Source: Thiosulfativibrio zosterae
GTDB lineage: Bacteria; Pseudomonadota; Gammaproteobacteria; Thiomicrospirales; Thiomicrospiraceae
Direction of reading: 5' to 3'
Length of the DNA: 64,000 nucleotides
Assembly (NCBI RefSeq): GCF_011398155.1
Contig: NZ_AP021888.1
Coordinates: forward strand, 1,409,501 to 1,473,500
In this document: positions 16,460 through 24,960 of the stretch, piece after piece
Layout: each line of letters starts with the position of its first letter
Position numbering within the stretch: the first letter of the stretch is position 1
The notes under the pieces: generated by a model
The model's database searches: none
Told to the model about the DNA's origin: nothing
The model's input: only the letters and a program-made list of their open reading frames with translations
Position numbers and translations under genes: made by a program

Positions 16460-17776
16460 ATGGCAACTATTGTTATTGTAGGTTCAAGTACCGGTGGCTT
16501 ACCCATGGCATACGATGTTCGTAAGCACCTAGGTAAAGAACACACTGTAAAAGTCGTTAACGCGGTAGAAGAATTTAGTTTCGTCCCTTCAAACCCATGG
16601 GTTGCAGTGGGCTGGCGTAAACCTGAAGATATTTCTTTCAAACTAGAACCTCACTTAACTCGTAAGGGTGTAGAGTTTTTCAACCAAACAGTCACCAAAC
16701 TAGATGCAGACAATAACAAGCTAGTTTTAGACGATGGTTCTGAAATGGCTTATGACTACCTAATTTTAGCCACTGGCCCAGCCTTGGCATTCAATGAAGT
16801 GCCTGGTTTTGGTCCTAAGAGCCATGGTGGTAACACAGTGTCTGTTTGTACAACGCCTCATGCTGCTGAAGCTTATGAGCAATGGGAAGAATTCTGTCAA
16901 AACCCTGGTCCAATCATTATTGGTGCGGTTCAAGGTGCTTCATGTTTCGGTCCAGCATACGAATTTGCCATGATTATGGAAACAGATTTGCGTAAGCGTA
17001 AAATTCGTAGCCAAGTACCTATGACTTTTGTGACCGCAGAACCTTATATCGGACATTTAGGTTTGAATGGTGTTGGTGATTCTAAAGGTTTGATGGAAGC
17101 TGAAATGCGCGCACGTCACATCAACTGGATTTGTAACGCCAAAACAACCAAAATTGAAGATGGCGTCATGTATGTTGATGAACACAACTCTCGTGGTGAT
17201 GTGATTGACCAACATGAATTACCTTTCAAATACTCAATGATGTTGCCTGCATTTAAAGGTTCACAGTTCCTAGTTGACTTGGTAGATCCTGATGCTTCAA
17301 AAATGGGTGGCCCATTAGTCAACCCACGTGGTTTTGTTAAGGTTGACCAATTTAGCCGTAACCCAACTTACCATAATATTTATGCTTTGGGTGTTGGTAT
17401 TGCCATTCCGCCTGTTGACACTAAGTGCCCAGTTCCCTGTGGTACGCCAAAAACTGGCTTGATGATTGAGTCAATGGTAACGGCAATTTGTCACAACCTA
17501 GAAGCCAACTTGGAAGGCAAAGATCCACACGAAATCCCAACTTGGAACACTGTGTGTCTTGCTGACATGGGCGATACAGGTGCCGCTTTCGTTGCCTTAC
17601 CTCAAATTCCTCCACGTAACTTAACTTGGGCTAAAAAAGGTAAGTGGGTGCATTTAGCGAAAATTGCGTTTGAGAAATACTTCATCCGCAATATGAAAGC
17701 AGGTAACTCTGAGCCAATTTATCAGAAGTACATCATGAAAATGCTAGGCATTACGCGTTTGAAGTCTGATAGTTAA
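16460..17776 (+). CDS. sqr: Sulfide:quinone oxidoreductase
   Basis: This FAD enzyme oxidises sulfide and passes electrons to the quinone pool, with polysulfide or elemental sulfur as product. The 438-residue protein begins with a dinucleotide-binding motif (IVIVGSSTGGLPMAYDV) and keeps the second FAD motif LILATGPALAF. Cysteines expected for the catalytic sulfur bridge are at about 130 (VCTTPH), 162 (GASCFGPAYEFA) and 323/327 (KCPVPCGTPKTG). The C-terminal KYFIRNMKAG is typical for membrane association. The subtype (one of the less studied classes) cannot be settled by eye. It stands alone as a single-gene unit with its own terminator and is the best metabolic clue to a sulfur-oxidising host. 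Confidence 0.88.
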   Translation: MATIVIVGSSTGGLPMAYDVRKHLGKEHTVKVVNAVEEFSFVPSNPWVAVGWRKPEDISFKLEPHLTRKGVEFFNQTVTKLDADNNKLVLDDGSEMAYDYLILATGPALAFNEVPGFGPKSHGGNTVSVCTTPHAAEAYEQWEEFCQNPGPIIIGAVQGASCFGPAYEFAMIMETDLRKRKIRSQVPMTFVTAEPYIGHLGLNGVGDSKGLMEAEMRARHINWICNAKTTKIEDGVMYVDEHNSRGDVIDQHELPFKYSMMLPAFKGSQFLVDLVDPDASKMGGPLVNPRGFVKVDQFSRNPTYHNIYALGVGIAIPPVDTKCPVPCGTPKTGLMIESMVTAICHNLEANLEGKDPHEIPTWNTVCLADMGDTGAAFVALPQIPPRNLTWAKKGKWVHLAKIAFEKYFIRNMKAGNSEPIYQKYIMKMLGITRLKSDS

Positions 17777-17799
17777 TTGAGTCATTATTGACGCTTCTT

Positions 17800-17826
17800 A
17801 AAAGCCCTCTTAAAGAGGGCTTTTTC
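17800..17826 (+). terminator. Terminator after sulfide:quinone oxidoreductase
   Basis: The inverted repeat AAGCCCTCTT/AAGAGGGCTT is followed by a T-run, beginning about 25 bases after the stop codon. Confidence 0.9.
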
Positions 17827-17877
17827 ATTTATAATGCTGCCTCAATTGCCTATTTGGTCTGAGGACTCGCACACATC

Positions 17878-18507
17878 ATGGTTGAAATTTTTTCTGGCTT
17901 ACACTATCTAGACATTTTGGGAACGATTGTTTTTGCGTTTTCAGGTCTGCTGGCAGCCAGCCGTAAACAACTGGATTTATTTGGCGCTATTGTCATTGCC
18001 ATGGTGACAGCGATTGGTGGCGGTACCTTGCGAGACTTAATTCTAGACCAACCTATTTTTTGGGTTAAAGACCCTTCTTATATTTACATCATCACTGTCG
18101 CAACCATTTTTTTATTTTATTACGCGCGTTTCTATCATGTACCCATGAAATCCTTACTTTTTTTAGACGCCGTTGGACTCGCCGCCTTTACCGTTATTGG
18201 TGCTCACAAAGCCATCTTATTGGATTTAGATGATGCCATTATTATTATGACAGCCGTCATGACCGGGGTTGTCGGGGGTGTCATTCGTGATGTACTGGTT
18301 GGAGAGGTTCCTTTAATTTTTCGTAAAGAAATCTATGCCACGGCAGCATTTGTGGGCGCAAGTTTAATGTTACTGGGCATGAACTTTGGGCTGTCAATTG
18401 AATGGTCTATGTTCATTGCCATGCTGGTAACCTTTGGAATGCGATGGATGGCCATTAAATATAACTTTAGTTTGCCGGTTTTTAAGCCTGTATCGCACCA
18501 AGATTAG
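17878..18507 (+). CDS. TRIC/UPF0126-family membrane channel protein
   Basis: The 209-residue protein has seven hydrophobic segments in two repeats, with the glycine-rich motifs AIGGGTLRDLILDQPIFWV and GVVGGVIRDVLVGEVPLI. These mark the YicG/YadS family, prokaryotic relatives of trimeric intracellular cation channels. Its physiological cargo in bacteria is not settled; cation flow or small metabolite transport has been suggested. It lies 11 bases before the Lol permease gene, so co-transcription is likely, but a functional link with lipoprotein sorting is not evident. Confidence 0.9.
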   Translation: MVEIFSGLHYLDILGTIVFAFSGLLAASRKQLDLFGAIVIAMVTAIGGGTLRDLILDQPIFWVKDPSYIYIITVATIFLFYYARFYHVPMKSLLFLDAVGLAAFTVIGAHKAILLDLDDAIIIMTAVMTGVVGGVIRDVLVGEVPLIFRKEIYATAAFVGASLMLLGMNFGLSIEWSMFIAMLVTFGMRWMAIKYNFSLPVFKPVSHQD

Positions 18508-18518
18508 GAAACGATCTC

Positions 18519-19769
18519 ATGTTCAAACTCCCTTTTGAAACTCTATTAGGTTTTCGCTATACCCGAGCCAAACGCCGCAATGGATTTATTTCTTTTATTT
18601 CCTTGTCATCTATGCTCGGCATAGGTTTAGGTGTGGCGGCCTTAATAACCATTATGTCGATTATGAATGGCTTTCAATCGGAATTACGCGACAGAATTCT
18701 GGGAATGACAGCCCACATGAACCTGTCTGAATCTAATGACAGACTCACACACTGGCCAGAACTTTACGAGATGGTTAAAAGCATTCCTGAGGTCACCGGT
18801 GCAGCGCCCAATATTACAGAGCAGGGCATGTTAACCAATGACCAGCGCGTTAAGGGGGTTATGGTGCGTGGCGTTTTGCCCGAGTACGAGCAGCAGGTCA
18901 GTGATGTTGATGGCAAAATGATTGTCGGTAAATTGGCCGACTTAAAAGCCAAAGAATACAGCATTATCTTAGGCGCAGAATTAGCATTAAGTTTAGGTGT
19001 TTCTGTGGGTGACAAAGTCACTTTGCTGGCACCCCAAGGCTCGGTTTCCCCCATGGGCATTGTCCCAAGAATCAAACGCTTTACCGTGGTCGGTATGTTT
19101 AAAGCGGGCATGTATGAATACGACAGCGGCTTGGCACTGATTCACCTTGAAGATGCCAAAAAAATATTTAAGTATGACGATGAAGTTGGGGTTTTACAGC
19201 TGAAACTTCTTGATATGTTCGACTTAGGACGCGTGAGAAATGCCATCGCTCAAAAAGCTGAAAGCACACTTTATATGCGAGATTGGACACAGCAACACGC
19301 CAACTTTTTTAAAGCCATCGAGATGGAAAAACGCATGATGTTCATTGTTTTAGCGCTGATTATTATGGTTGCTGCCTTTAATATCGTATCCACCATGGTG
19401 ATGGTCGTCACCGATAAACAAAAGGACATTGCCGTTCTGCGTACCATTGGGGCATCCCCCATGAGTATTCAACGAATCTTTATTGTGCAGGGCTTGATTA
19501 TTGGCATCATCGGTTCATTACTAGGTTTAGCAGGTGGTATTAGCTTGGCCTTAAACATTGATGTGATAGTTCCCTTTATAGAACAAATGCTTGGGGTTCA
19601 TTTCTTCCCAGCAGACATTTACTATATCAGCGCAGTTCCGTCTGAATTGCACTGGGATGATGTGTGGCTAGTTTCAGGTCTGGCATTTGTTCTAACACTA
19701 CTCGCAACGCTTTATCCAGCATGGCGCGCTTCTAAAACTCAACCTGCGGAGGCATTACGCTATGAGTAA
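18519..19769 (+). CDS. Lipoprotein-releasing ABC transporter permease (LolC/LolE type)
   Basis: This permease releases outer-membrane lipoproteins from the inner membrane to the carrier LolA. The 416-residue protein has the FtsX/MacB-like layout: one membrane helix near residues 24-46, a periplasmic domain of about 220 residues, and three C-terminal helices. The family start LLGFRYTRAKRRNGFISFIS is clear. Only one LolC/E-type gene is present before lolD, so a homodimer, or a second subunit elsewhere, is possible. It overlaps lolD by eight bases. Confidence 0.93.
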   Translation: MFKLPFETLLGFRYTRAKRRNGFISFISLSSMLGIGLGVAALITIMSIMNGFQSELRDRILGMTAHMNLSESNDRLTHWPELYEMVKSIPEVTGAAPNITEQGMLTNDQRVKGVMVRGVLPEYEQQVSDVDGKMIVGKLADLKAKEYSIILGAELALSLGVSVGDKVTLLAPQGSVSPMGIVPRIKRFTVVGMFKAGMYEYDSGLALIHLEDAKKIFKYDDEVGVLQLKLLDMFDLGRVRNAIAQKAESTLYMRDWTQQHANFFKAIEMEKRMMFIVLALIIMVAAFNIVSTMVMVVTDKQKDIAVLRTIGASPMSIQRIFIVQGLIIGIIGSLLGLAGGISLALNIDVIVPFIEQMLGVHFFPADIYYISAVPSELHWDDVWLVSGLAFVLTLLATLYPAWRASKTQPAEALRYE

Positions 19770-20454
19770 TCCAGTTCTTGAAGCTAACAACCTACAAAAA
19801 GCCTATCACGATGGCAAGCTATTAACTTCTGTGATTAAACAGGTCGATTTTCAATTAAATGCTAAAGAAAAATTGGCCATCGTCGGGAGCTCCGGTTCAG
19901 GTAAAAGTACTTTACTTCATTTATTGGCTGGTTTAGATACGCCCAGTGACGGCAAAGTGTCTTTAATGGGACAGAACTTTTCTGACTTAAACGAAGCCAA
20001 GCGTGGCTATTTGCGCAATGAACACTTGGGGTTTGTTTATCAATTCCATTTTTTACTGCCGGAATTAACAGCGCTTGAAAATGCCATGCTACCCTTAAGA
20101 GTTCGCCGTACGCCGGCCAAAGTTGCCGAAAAAGAAGCGCGCTTTCTATTAGAGCGCGTGGGATTGGGGCATCGTTTAGAGCACAAACCCAGTGAACTCT
20201 CCGGTGGCGAAAGACAGCGTGTTGCCATGGCAAGAGCCTTAATCACCAAACCTGCTTGTATCTTGGCAGATGAACCGACAGGCAACTTGGATGAACACTC
20301 GGCACAACAAGTTTTTGAGTTGATGCTAGAACTCAATCAAGAGCTGGAAACCGCTTTATTAATCGTGACGCATGATTTATCTTTGGCAGCCCGCATGGAT
20401 CGCCAACTTTATTTGCGTGATGGTACTCTGCATGAAATGGCAGCTTCAAACTAA
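19762..20454 (+). CDS. lolD: Lipoprotein-releasing system ATP-binding protein
   Basis: LolD drives release of lipoproteins by the neighbouring permease. The 230-residue protein has Walker A GSSGSGKSTLLHLLAGL, the signature LSGGERQRVAMARAL, Walker B CILADEPTGNLD and a His switch in LIVTHDLSLAARMD. The Q-loop stretch FVYQFHFLLPELTALEN is characteristic of the LolD/MacB group. Its start overlaps the end of the permease gene, showing translational coupling. Confidence 0.96.
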   Translation: MSNPVLEANNLQKAYHDGKLLTSVIKQVDFQLNAKEKLAIVGSSGSGKSTLLHLLAGLDTPSDGKVSLMGQNFSDLNEAKRGYLRNEHLGFVYQFHFLLPELTALENAMLPLRVRRTPAKVAEKEARFLLERVGLGHRLEHKPSELSGGERQRVAMARALITKPACILADEPTGNLDEHSAQQVFELMLELNQELETALLIVTHDLSLAARMDRQLYLRDGTLHEMAASN

Positions 20455-20473
20455 GCTTTTTACCTCAAATTTA

Positions 20474-20485
20474 ACCAGGCCTGCA
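20474..20485. repeat. Imperfect palindrome copy (10 of 12) between lolD and yheS
   Basis: ACCAGGCCTGCA keeps the CCAGGCCTG core and is the only copy found outside a gene, in the 38-base gap before yheS. Confidence 0.7.
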
Positions 20486-20492
20486 CTTTTTT

Positions 20493-22427
20493 ATGCTCTC
20501 AATTCAATCCATTTCTCTTAATGCTGGCATCAAACCCTTATTTGATAAAGCGTCCTTAACCCTACATCCAGGACAAAAAGTGGGTTTGATTGGACAAAAT
20601 GGCACGGGAAAAACCACCTTATTTAAAGCCATTTTGGGCGAAGCCCACCTGGATAGCGGCAGCATACAAATGCCCACTACCTGGCAAATAGGTCATGTAG
20701 AACAAGAAGTACACGCCACAGAAATGCCCGCACTGGACTACGTTACCAGTGGCGATACCCTTTATGCGCAAATCATGGCGGATATCCGTTTAGCTGAACA
20801 AACGGATCACCATGATCAATTGGTGCACAGCTATGATGCTTTGGATAAAATTTCTGGTTACCAAGTACCTTTAAAGGCGCAACAGTTATTGTTTGGTTTG
20901 GGGTTTAGCGAAAGTGATTTTGCGAAAAAACTACACGAATTTTCAGGGGGTTGGCAGGTTCGTTTAAAACTGGCAAGAGCTTTAATGCAACGCGCAGACT
21001 TGCTACTGTTAGATGAACCGACCAACCATTTAGACATTGAAGCCGTCGCATGGTTAATTCAATGGCTTAAGCAATTTGAAGGCGCGGTAATTGTTATTTC
21101 GCATGATCGGCATTTTTTAGATGAAGTGGTGCAAGGCATTGCGCACGTTGATCAACAGAAACTATATTTGTACTCAGGTAATTTTGAAGCCTTTGAACGC
21201 CAGCGCAATGAACGCTTAATGCAGCAACAAAGTCTGCATGAAAAACAAAAGCTTCAAATGCAGCACTTAAAGTCATTTATTGATCGCTTTAAGGCAAAAG
21301 CTTCTAAAGCCAAACAAGCGCAAAGCCGTGTTAAAGCCCTAGAGCGCATGGAAGAAGTTGCCGCTGTACACGCCACCAATCCGTTTCAGTTTGAGTTTTT
21401 TGAGCCTGACCATTTGCCAGACCCCATGTTGCAAGCAGAAGGGTTATGCTTTCATTATGGTCAAGATACGGACATTATTCACCAAGCAAAATTTGTCTTG
21501 CGAGCAGGCGACCGTATAGGTTTGGTAGGGGTCAATGGTTCTGGTAAGTCAACGCTTTTAAAACTATTAGTGGGCGAACATAAGCCGCAAAGTGGCAAAA
21601 TCCTAATCAGCAAAGGCGTATCGTTTGGTTATTTTGCGCAGCACCAATTAGAGTCTTTGTATTTGGATTTATCCCCAGTACAACATCTGCTTAAAATCTC
21701 TGAAACCATTAGCGACCAAGAAGCGCGAAACTTCTTAGGGCAGTTTGGTTTTTCTAGTGAAAAAGCGCTTGATCCGGTTAAGGTATTTTCTGGAGGCGAA
21801 AAGGCGCGCTTGTCTTTAGCCATCATGATTTACCAAAAACCTAACTTGATTATTTTAGATGAACCTACCAACCATTTAGACATGGAAACTCGCGACGCCC
21901 TAGACATTGCTTTACAGTCTTTTGACGGTGCCTTAATCTTGGTAACCCATGACCAGCATCTATTAGAAAGTATCGTAGACCAATATTGGTGGGTTCATGA
22001 TAAGCAAGTCATTCATCATCACGGCGATTTAAATAGTTACTTGCAAGCGCGTTTAAAGCACATTAAACAGATGCAAGCGGCACTCAAAGAAGCTGAAAAT
22101 TTGACCAGGCCTGGTCAAAATACCCCCACCAAAAAGGCGCAGCGCCAAGAAAATGCCGCACAAAGAAATGCCTTGCGTCAAGCCACCAAACAACAGACTC
22201 AAAAGTTGGCTAAAGTTGAAACACACATGGCTCAGGCACAACAAAAACTCGATGCTTTGCATCAAATGCTTGAGGATTCTTCTCTTTATGAAAGCGCACG
22301 CTCAGAAGAGTTAAAAAAGCTATTGATCGAAGAAGCGGCATTGAAAACGCAAATTGAACACTTTGAAGAAGATTGGTTGTTATTACAAACAGAAATTGAA
22401 GAAATTACCGAACAATTTTTAGGGTGA
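20493..22427 (+). CDS. yheS: ABC-F family ATPase, YheS-like
   Basis: The 644-residue protein contains two ABC ATPase domains in one chain and no membrane segments. Walker A motifs are GQNGTGKTTL and GVNGSGKSTL, and both domains have Walker B with LLDEPTNHLD or ILDEPTNHLD and LSxGE-like signatures (EFSGGWQVRLKLARAL, VFSGGEKARLSLAI). A charged linker follows domain one and a coiled-coil C-terminus (about 530-644) matches YheS in length. ABC-F proteins bind the ribosomal E site and help stalled translation; the precise role of YheS is less certain. The longest palindrome copy lies at 22101-22118, in the linker to the C-terminal coiled coil. Confidence 0.93.
   Translation: MLSIQSISLNAGIKPLFDKASLTLHPGQKVGLIGQNGTGKTTLFKAILGEAHLDSGSIQMPTTWQIGHVEQEVHATEMPALDYVTSGDTLYAQIMADIRLAEQTDHHDQLVHSYDALDKISGYQVPLKAQQLLFGLGFSESDFAKKLHEFSGGWQVRLKLARALMQRADLLLLDEPTNHLDIEAVAWLIQWLKQFEGAVIVISHDRHFLDEVVQGIAHVDQQKLYLYSGNFEAFERQRNERLMQQQSLHEKQKLQMQHLKSFIDRFKAKASKAKQAQSRVKALERMEEVAAVHATNPFQFEFFEPDHLPDPMLQAEGLCFHYGQDTDIIHQAKFVLRAGDRIGLVGVNGSGKSTLLKLLVGEHKPQSGKILISKGVSFGYFAQHQLESLYLDLSPVQHLLKISETISDQEARNFLGQFGFSSEKALDPVKVFSGGEKARLSLAIMIYQKPNLIILDEPTNHLDMETRDALDIALQSFDGALILVTHDQHLLESIVDQYWWVHDKQVIHHHGDLNSYLQARLKHIKQMQAALKEAENLTRPGQNTPTKKAQRQENAAQRNALRQATKQQTQKLAKVETHMAQAQQKLDALHQMLEDSSLYESARSEELKKLLIEEAALKTQIEHFEEDWLLLQTEIEEITEQFLG
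22101..22118. repeat. Palindrome, longest copy (18 bases) in yheS
   Basis: TTGACCAGGCCTGGTCAA is perfectly palindromic over 18 bases and contains the 12-base core. It encodes Leu-Thr-Arg-Pro-Gly-Gln, a third reading frame of the motif. Confidence 0.95.
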
Positions 22428-22432
22428 TAAAC

Positions 22433-22463
22433 AAAAAAGGCTGTTTAAAAACAGCCTTTTATA
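22433..22463. terminator. Bidirectional terminator between yheS and the DUF2892 gene
   Basis: The stem AAAGGCTGTTT/AAACAGCCTTT has A- and T-runs on both sides, suited to stop both convergent genes. Confidence 0.9.
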
Positions 22464-22482
22464 TAAGATTTATCAACTGCGC

Positions 22483-22686
22483 TTATTTAAAAGCTGAACC
22501 ATGTTGCAAACCAAATTTTTCTAGGATTTTAACCATAGGGCAGAATCCAGTAATACCAGAGAATAATAGGTTAGCGCCAACGAAAGCGGTTAAATAAATC
22601 CACTCAGGAGCGTGATAAATACTCAAAAGTGAAGACGCTAAAACCATGGTGCCTGCAGCCAATAAGACAACTTTTTCGATAATCAT
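22483..22686 (-). CDS. DUF2892-family small membrane protein
   Basis: The start was placed at the ATG at 22686, because AAGGA lies properly before it. An in-frame TTG at 22707 lies upstream. The protein of 67 residues (MIIEKVVLLAAGTMVL) has two membrane segments and the motif GFCPMVKILEKFG. This matches DUF2892, also found as the membrane part of YgaP-type rhodaneses, where the Cys sits at the membrane surface. A link to sulfur metabolism fits the host but is inference. A dyad at 22772-22787 lies about 86 bases upstream of the start. Confidence 0.85.
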   Translation of the reverse strand: MIIEKVVLLAAGTMVLASSLLSIYHAPEWIYLTAFVGANLLFSGITGFCPMVKILEKFGLQHGSAFK

Positions 22687-22771
22687 TTGAAATCCTTTAA
22701 AATTCAAAGTGAACGGTCATAAAAAAATAGAATCCAAAAATGATAAATTAATGCATTCATAAAAATAAATT

Positions 22772-22787
22772 ATGGTAATTTTACCAT
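22772..22787. promoter_or_regulatory. Operator-like dyad ATGGTAA-TT-TTACCAT
   Basis: Seven-base perfect half-sites are separated by two bases in the gap between the divergent DUF2892 and tig genes. It has the form of a repressor operator and lies closer to the DUF2892 promoter region. The binding protein is unknown. Confidence 0.5.
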
Positions 22788-22840
22788 GAGTTGCAAACTA
22801 CGCAAAATAACTTTTTCTTTTCATAACGAATGTTAGTCAG

Positions 22841-22846
22841 TATAAT
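22841..22846 (+). promoter_or_regulatory. Probable -10 element of the tig promoter
   Basis: A perfect TATAAT lies 42 bases before the tig ATG. The -35 candidate TTTTCA at 22818-22823 is weak but spaced by 17 bases. Confidence 0.5.
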
Positions 22847-22887
22847 CTAGCGTTTATTTTTTAAATCGATGGTATTGAGATTAAATC

Positions 22888-24195
22888 ATGCAAGTAACAG
22901 TACAAAAACCAGAGCAAGGCCTTGAGCATAAAATTAGCGTTTCTTTCGCATCAACAAACATTGATTCTGCTGTTGAGAAAAAACTAGCAGAAATGCGTCG
23001 TACCGTTCGCATGGATGGCTTCCGTCCAGGAAAAGTACCTTTAAATGTTGTTAAAAAGCGTTATGGCATACAAGTTCGTCAAGAAGTCATGGGCGAAGAA
23101 GTTCAAAAATCATTTTATGATGCCCTAGATAAAGAATCTTTAAACATTGCTGGTTATCCTCGTTTTGACGAACTAAACGATCAAGATGGTAATATCACTT
23201 ACACCGCATCTTTCGAAGTTTACCCAGAAATTACACTTCCAGAGTTTTCTGCCATTAAAGTAGAAAAAGTAACCGCTGCAGTGACTGATGCCGATGTTGA
23301 CGGCATGGTTACTAAATTGCGTGAACAGCGCCAAGCTTGGAAGCCTGCCAGTGCCGCTAAAAAAGCCAAAAAAGATGAGCAAGTAATCATCGATTTCGTA
23401 GGCAAGCTAAATGGTGAAGAGTTTGAAGGCGGAAAAGCTGAGAATGTGCCTTTAGTTCTAGGCAGCGGCCGTATGATTCCTGGCTTTGAAGATGGCATCA
23501 TTGGCATGAAAAAAGGGGAGGAAAAAACGATTGAAGTGACTTTCCCTGAAAACTACCACGCCGAAAACTTAAAAGGTCAAACAGTCACTTTTGACATCAC
23601 TGTTCATTCTGTTCAAACTCAAGTTTTACCAGAGTTAGATGAAGAGTTTGTTAAAGCGTTTGGCATTGAAGATGGTAAAGCAGAAACCTTGATTGCTGAA
23701 ATCAAATCAAACATGGAAAAAGAATTGAAGCGTGCTGTTGAAAATAAAAACCGCACCAATGTTCTAGAAGCACTTTCGCAAGTGGTTGATGTTCAATTAC
23801 CTAAGTCAATTTTAGATCAAGAAATCAATGCCTTGATGAACCGCGCGGTCCAAAACATGCAGCAACAAGGTATGAAAGCTGAAGATGTTAAAATCTCTGC
23901 TTCTGAGTTTACCGAAGAAGCGACGATTCGCGTTAAGCTAGGGTTAATCTTGGGTGACATCATTAAAGCTCACGGTATTCAAGCAACTGAAGAAATGAAA
24001 ATCGCTTTCATTGAAGATCAAGCGTCTTCTTATGAAGATCCTTCTGAAGTGATTAACTGGTACAAATCTAATCCAAAAGCAATGGCTGAAATCGAGTCTA
24101 TTGTTGTTGAAAAAGAAATCGCCAATAAAATTTTAGAACAAGCTCAAGTCACTGAAGTTAATAAAACTTTTGATGAAATTGTAAACGCTCGTTAA
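22888..24195 (+). CDS. tig: Trigger factor, ribosome-associated chaperone and prolyl isomerase
   Basis: Trigger factor binds nascent chains at the ribosome exit. The 435-residue protein shows the ribosome-binding signature MDGFRPGKVPLNVVKKRYG (about residues 42-60), the FKBP-type isomerase domain (VIIDFVGKLNGEEFEGGKAEN, about 165-185) and a long helical C-terminal chaperone domain. Length is normal. It heads the conserved order tig-clpP-clpX-lon-hupB and is followed by its own terminator, so it can be expressed separately from clpP. Confidence 0.98.
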   Translation: MQVTVQKPEQGLEHKISVSFASTNIDSAVEKKLAEMRRTVRMDGFRPGKVPLNVVKKRYGIQVRQEVMGEEVQKSFYDALDKESLNIAGYPRFDELNDQDGNITYTASFEVYPEITLPEFSAIKVEKVTAAVTDADVDGMVTKLREQRQAWKPASAAKKAKKDEQVIIDFVGKLNGEEFEGGKAENVPLVLGSGRMIPGFEDGIIGMKKGEEKTIEVTFPENYHAENLKGQTVTFDITVHSVQTQVLPELDEEFVKAFGIEDGKAETLIAEIKSNMEKELKRAVENKNRTNVLEALSQVVDVQLPKSILDQEINALMNRAVQNMQQQGMKAEDVKISASEFTEEATIRVKLGLILGDIIKAHGIQATEEMKIAFIEDQASSYEDPSEVINWYKSNPKAMAEIESIVVEKEIANKILEQAQVTEVNKTFDEIVNAR

Positions 24196-24210
24196 TCTAA
24201 AACTTTCATA

Positions 24211-24263
24211 AAAACTTAACGCTAAGAGGAAACTCTATAATAGATAGCGTTAAGTTTTTTTTT
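24211..24263 (+). terminator. Terminator after tig with a nested small hairpin
   Basis: The outer arms AAAACTTAACGCTA (24211-24224) and TAGCGTTAAGTTTT (24245-24258) pair perfectly over 14 bases and are followed by more T residues. The loop holds a further small inverted repeat, AGAG/CTCT. Confidence 0.9.
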
Positions 24264-24319
24264 ACCTGTCGTAAATAATCAGGTAAATTGTCACTATAAA
24301 AATTAAAAAAGGGATTTCT

Positions 24320-24928
24320 ATGAGTATCGAGATGATTCAAAATGCATTGGTACCAATGGTTATTGAACAAACCAGTCGTGGCGAAAGATCCTATGACATT
24401 TATTCAAGACTGTTAAAAGAGCGCGTTATTTTCTTGGTTGGGCAAGTAGAAGACCACATGGCCAATTTAATTGTGGCTCAAATGTTGTTCTTGGAATCAG
24501 AAAATCCTGATAAAGATATTCACCTTTACATTAACTCGCCTGGTGGAAGCGTCACTGCCGGTATGGCCATTTATGACACCATGCGTTTTATTAAGCCTGA
24601 TGTGAGCACTATGTGTATTGGTCAAGCTGCAAGCATGGGTTCATTTTTATTGTCAGCTGGCGCCAAAGGCAAACGCTTTGCACTGCCAAACTCTCGCGTG
24701 ATGATTCACCAGCCTTTGGGTGGCTTCCAGGGGCAAGCGAGTGATATTGCGATCCACGCAAAAGAAATCATTTCTATCAAAGAAAAGTTAAACAATGCCT
24801 TGGCAGAACATACTGGTCAACCGGTAGAACGCATTGAACAGGATACCGATCGTGATAACTTTATGAGTGCACAACAAGCCTGTGATTATGGTTTAATTGA
24901 TAAAGTTCTTACAAGCCGTAACGCTTAA
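24320..24928 (+). CDS. clpP: ATP-dependent Clp protease proteolytic subunit
   Basis: ClpP forms the 14-subunit barrel that degrades proteins fed by ClpX or ClpA. The 202-residue protein has the catalytic Ser in [19 protein letters not shown] (Ser about 105) and His in [19 protein letters not shown] (His about 130). The acid residue lies in the [10 protein letters not shown] region. The N-terminal stretch [20 protein letters not shown] is typical. clpX follows after 32 bases with a good ribosome-binding site, so the two are co-transcribed. Confidence 0.98.
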   Translation: MSIEMIQNALVPMVIEQTSRGERSYDIYSRLLKERVIFLVGQVEDHMANLIVAQMLFLESENPDKDIHLYINSPGGSVTAGMAIYDTMRFIKPDVSTMCIGQAASMGSFLLSAGAKGKRFALPNSRVMIHQPLGGFQGQASDIAIHAKEIISIKEKLNNALAEHTGQPVERIEQDTDRDNFMSAQQACDYGLIDKVLTSRNA

Positions 24929-24960
24929 TACCCCTAAACACACAAAAGAGAGAAGCGAAA

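Noticed and set aside
18764-19111. Long minus-strand open frame inside the Lol permease gene
   Set aside because: The protein has no recognisable features and the plus-strand gene fully explains the sequence.
20473-20490. Palindrome copy in the lolD-yheS gap as a terminator or promoter element
   Set aside because: It has no T-run, and the other copies lie inside genes, so it is better read as one more copy of the scattered palindrome.
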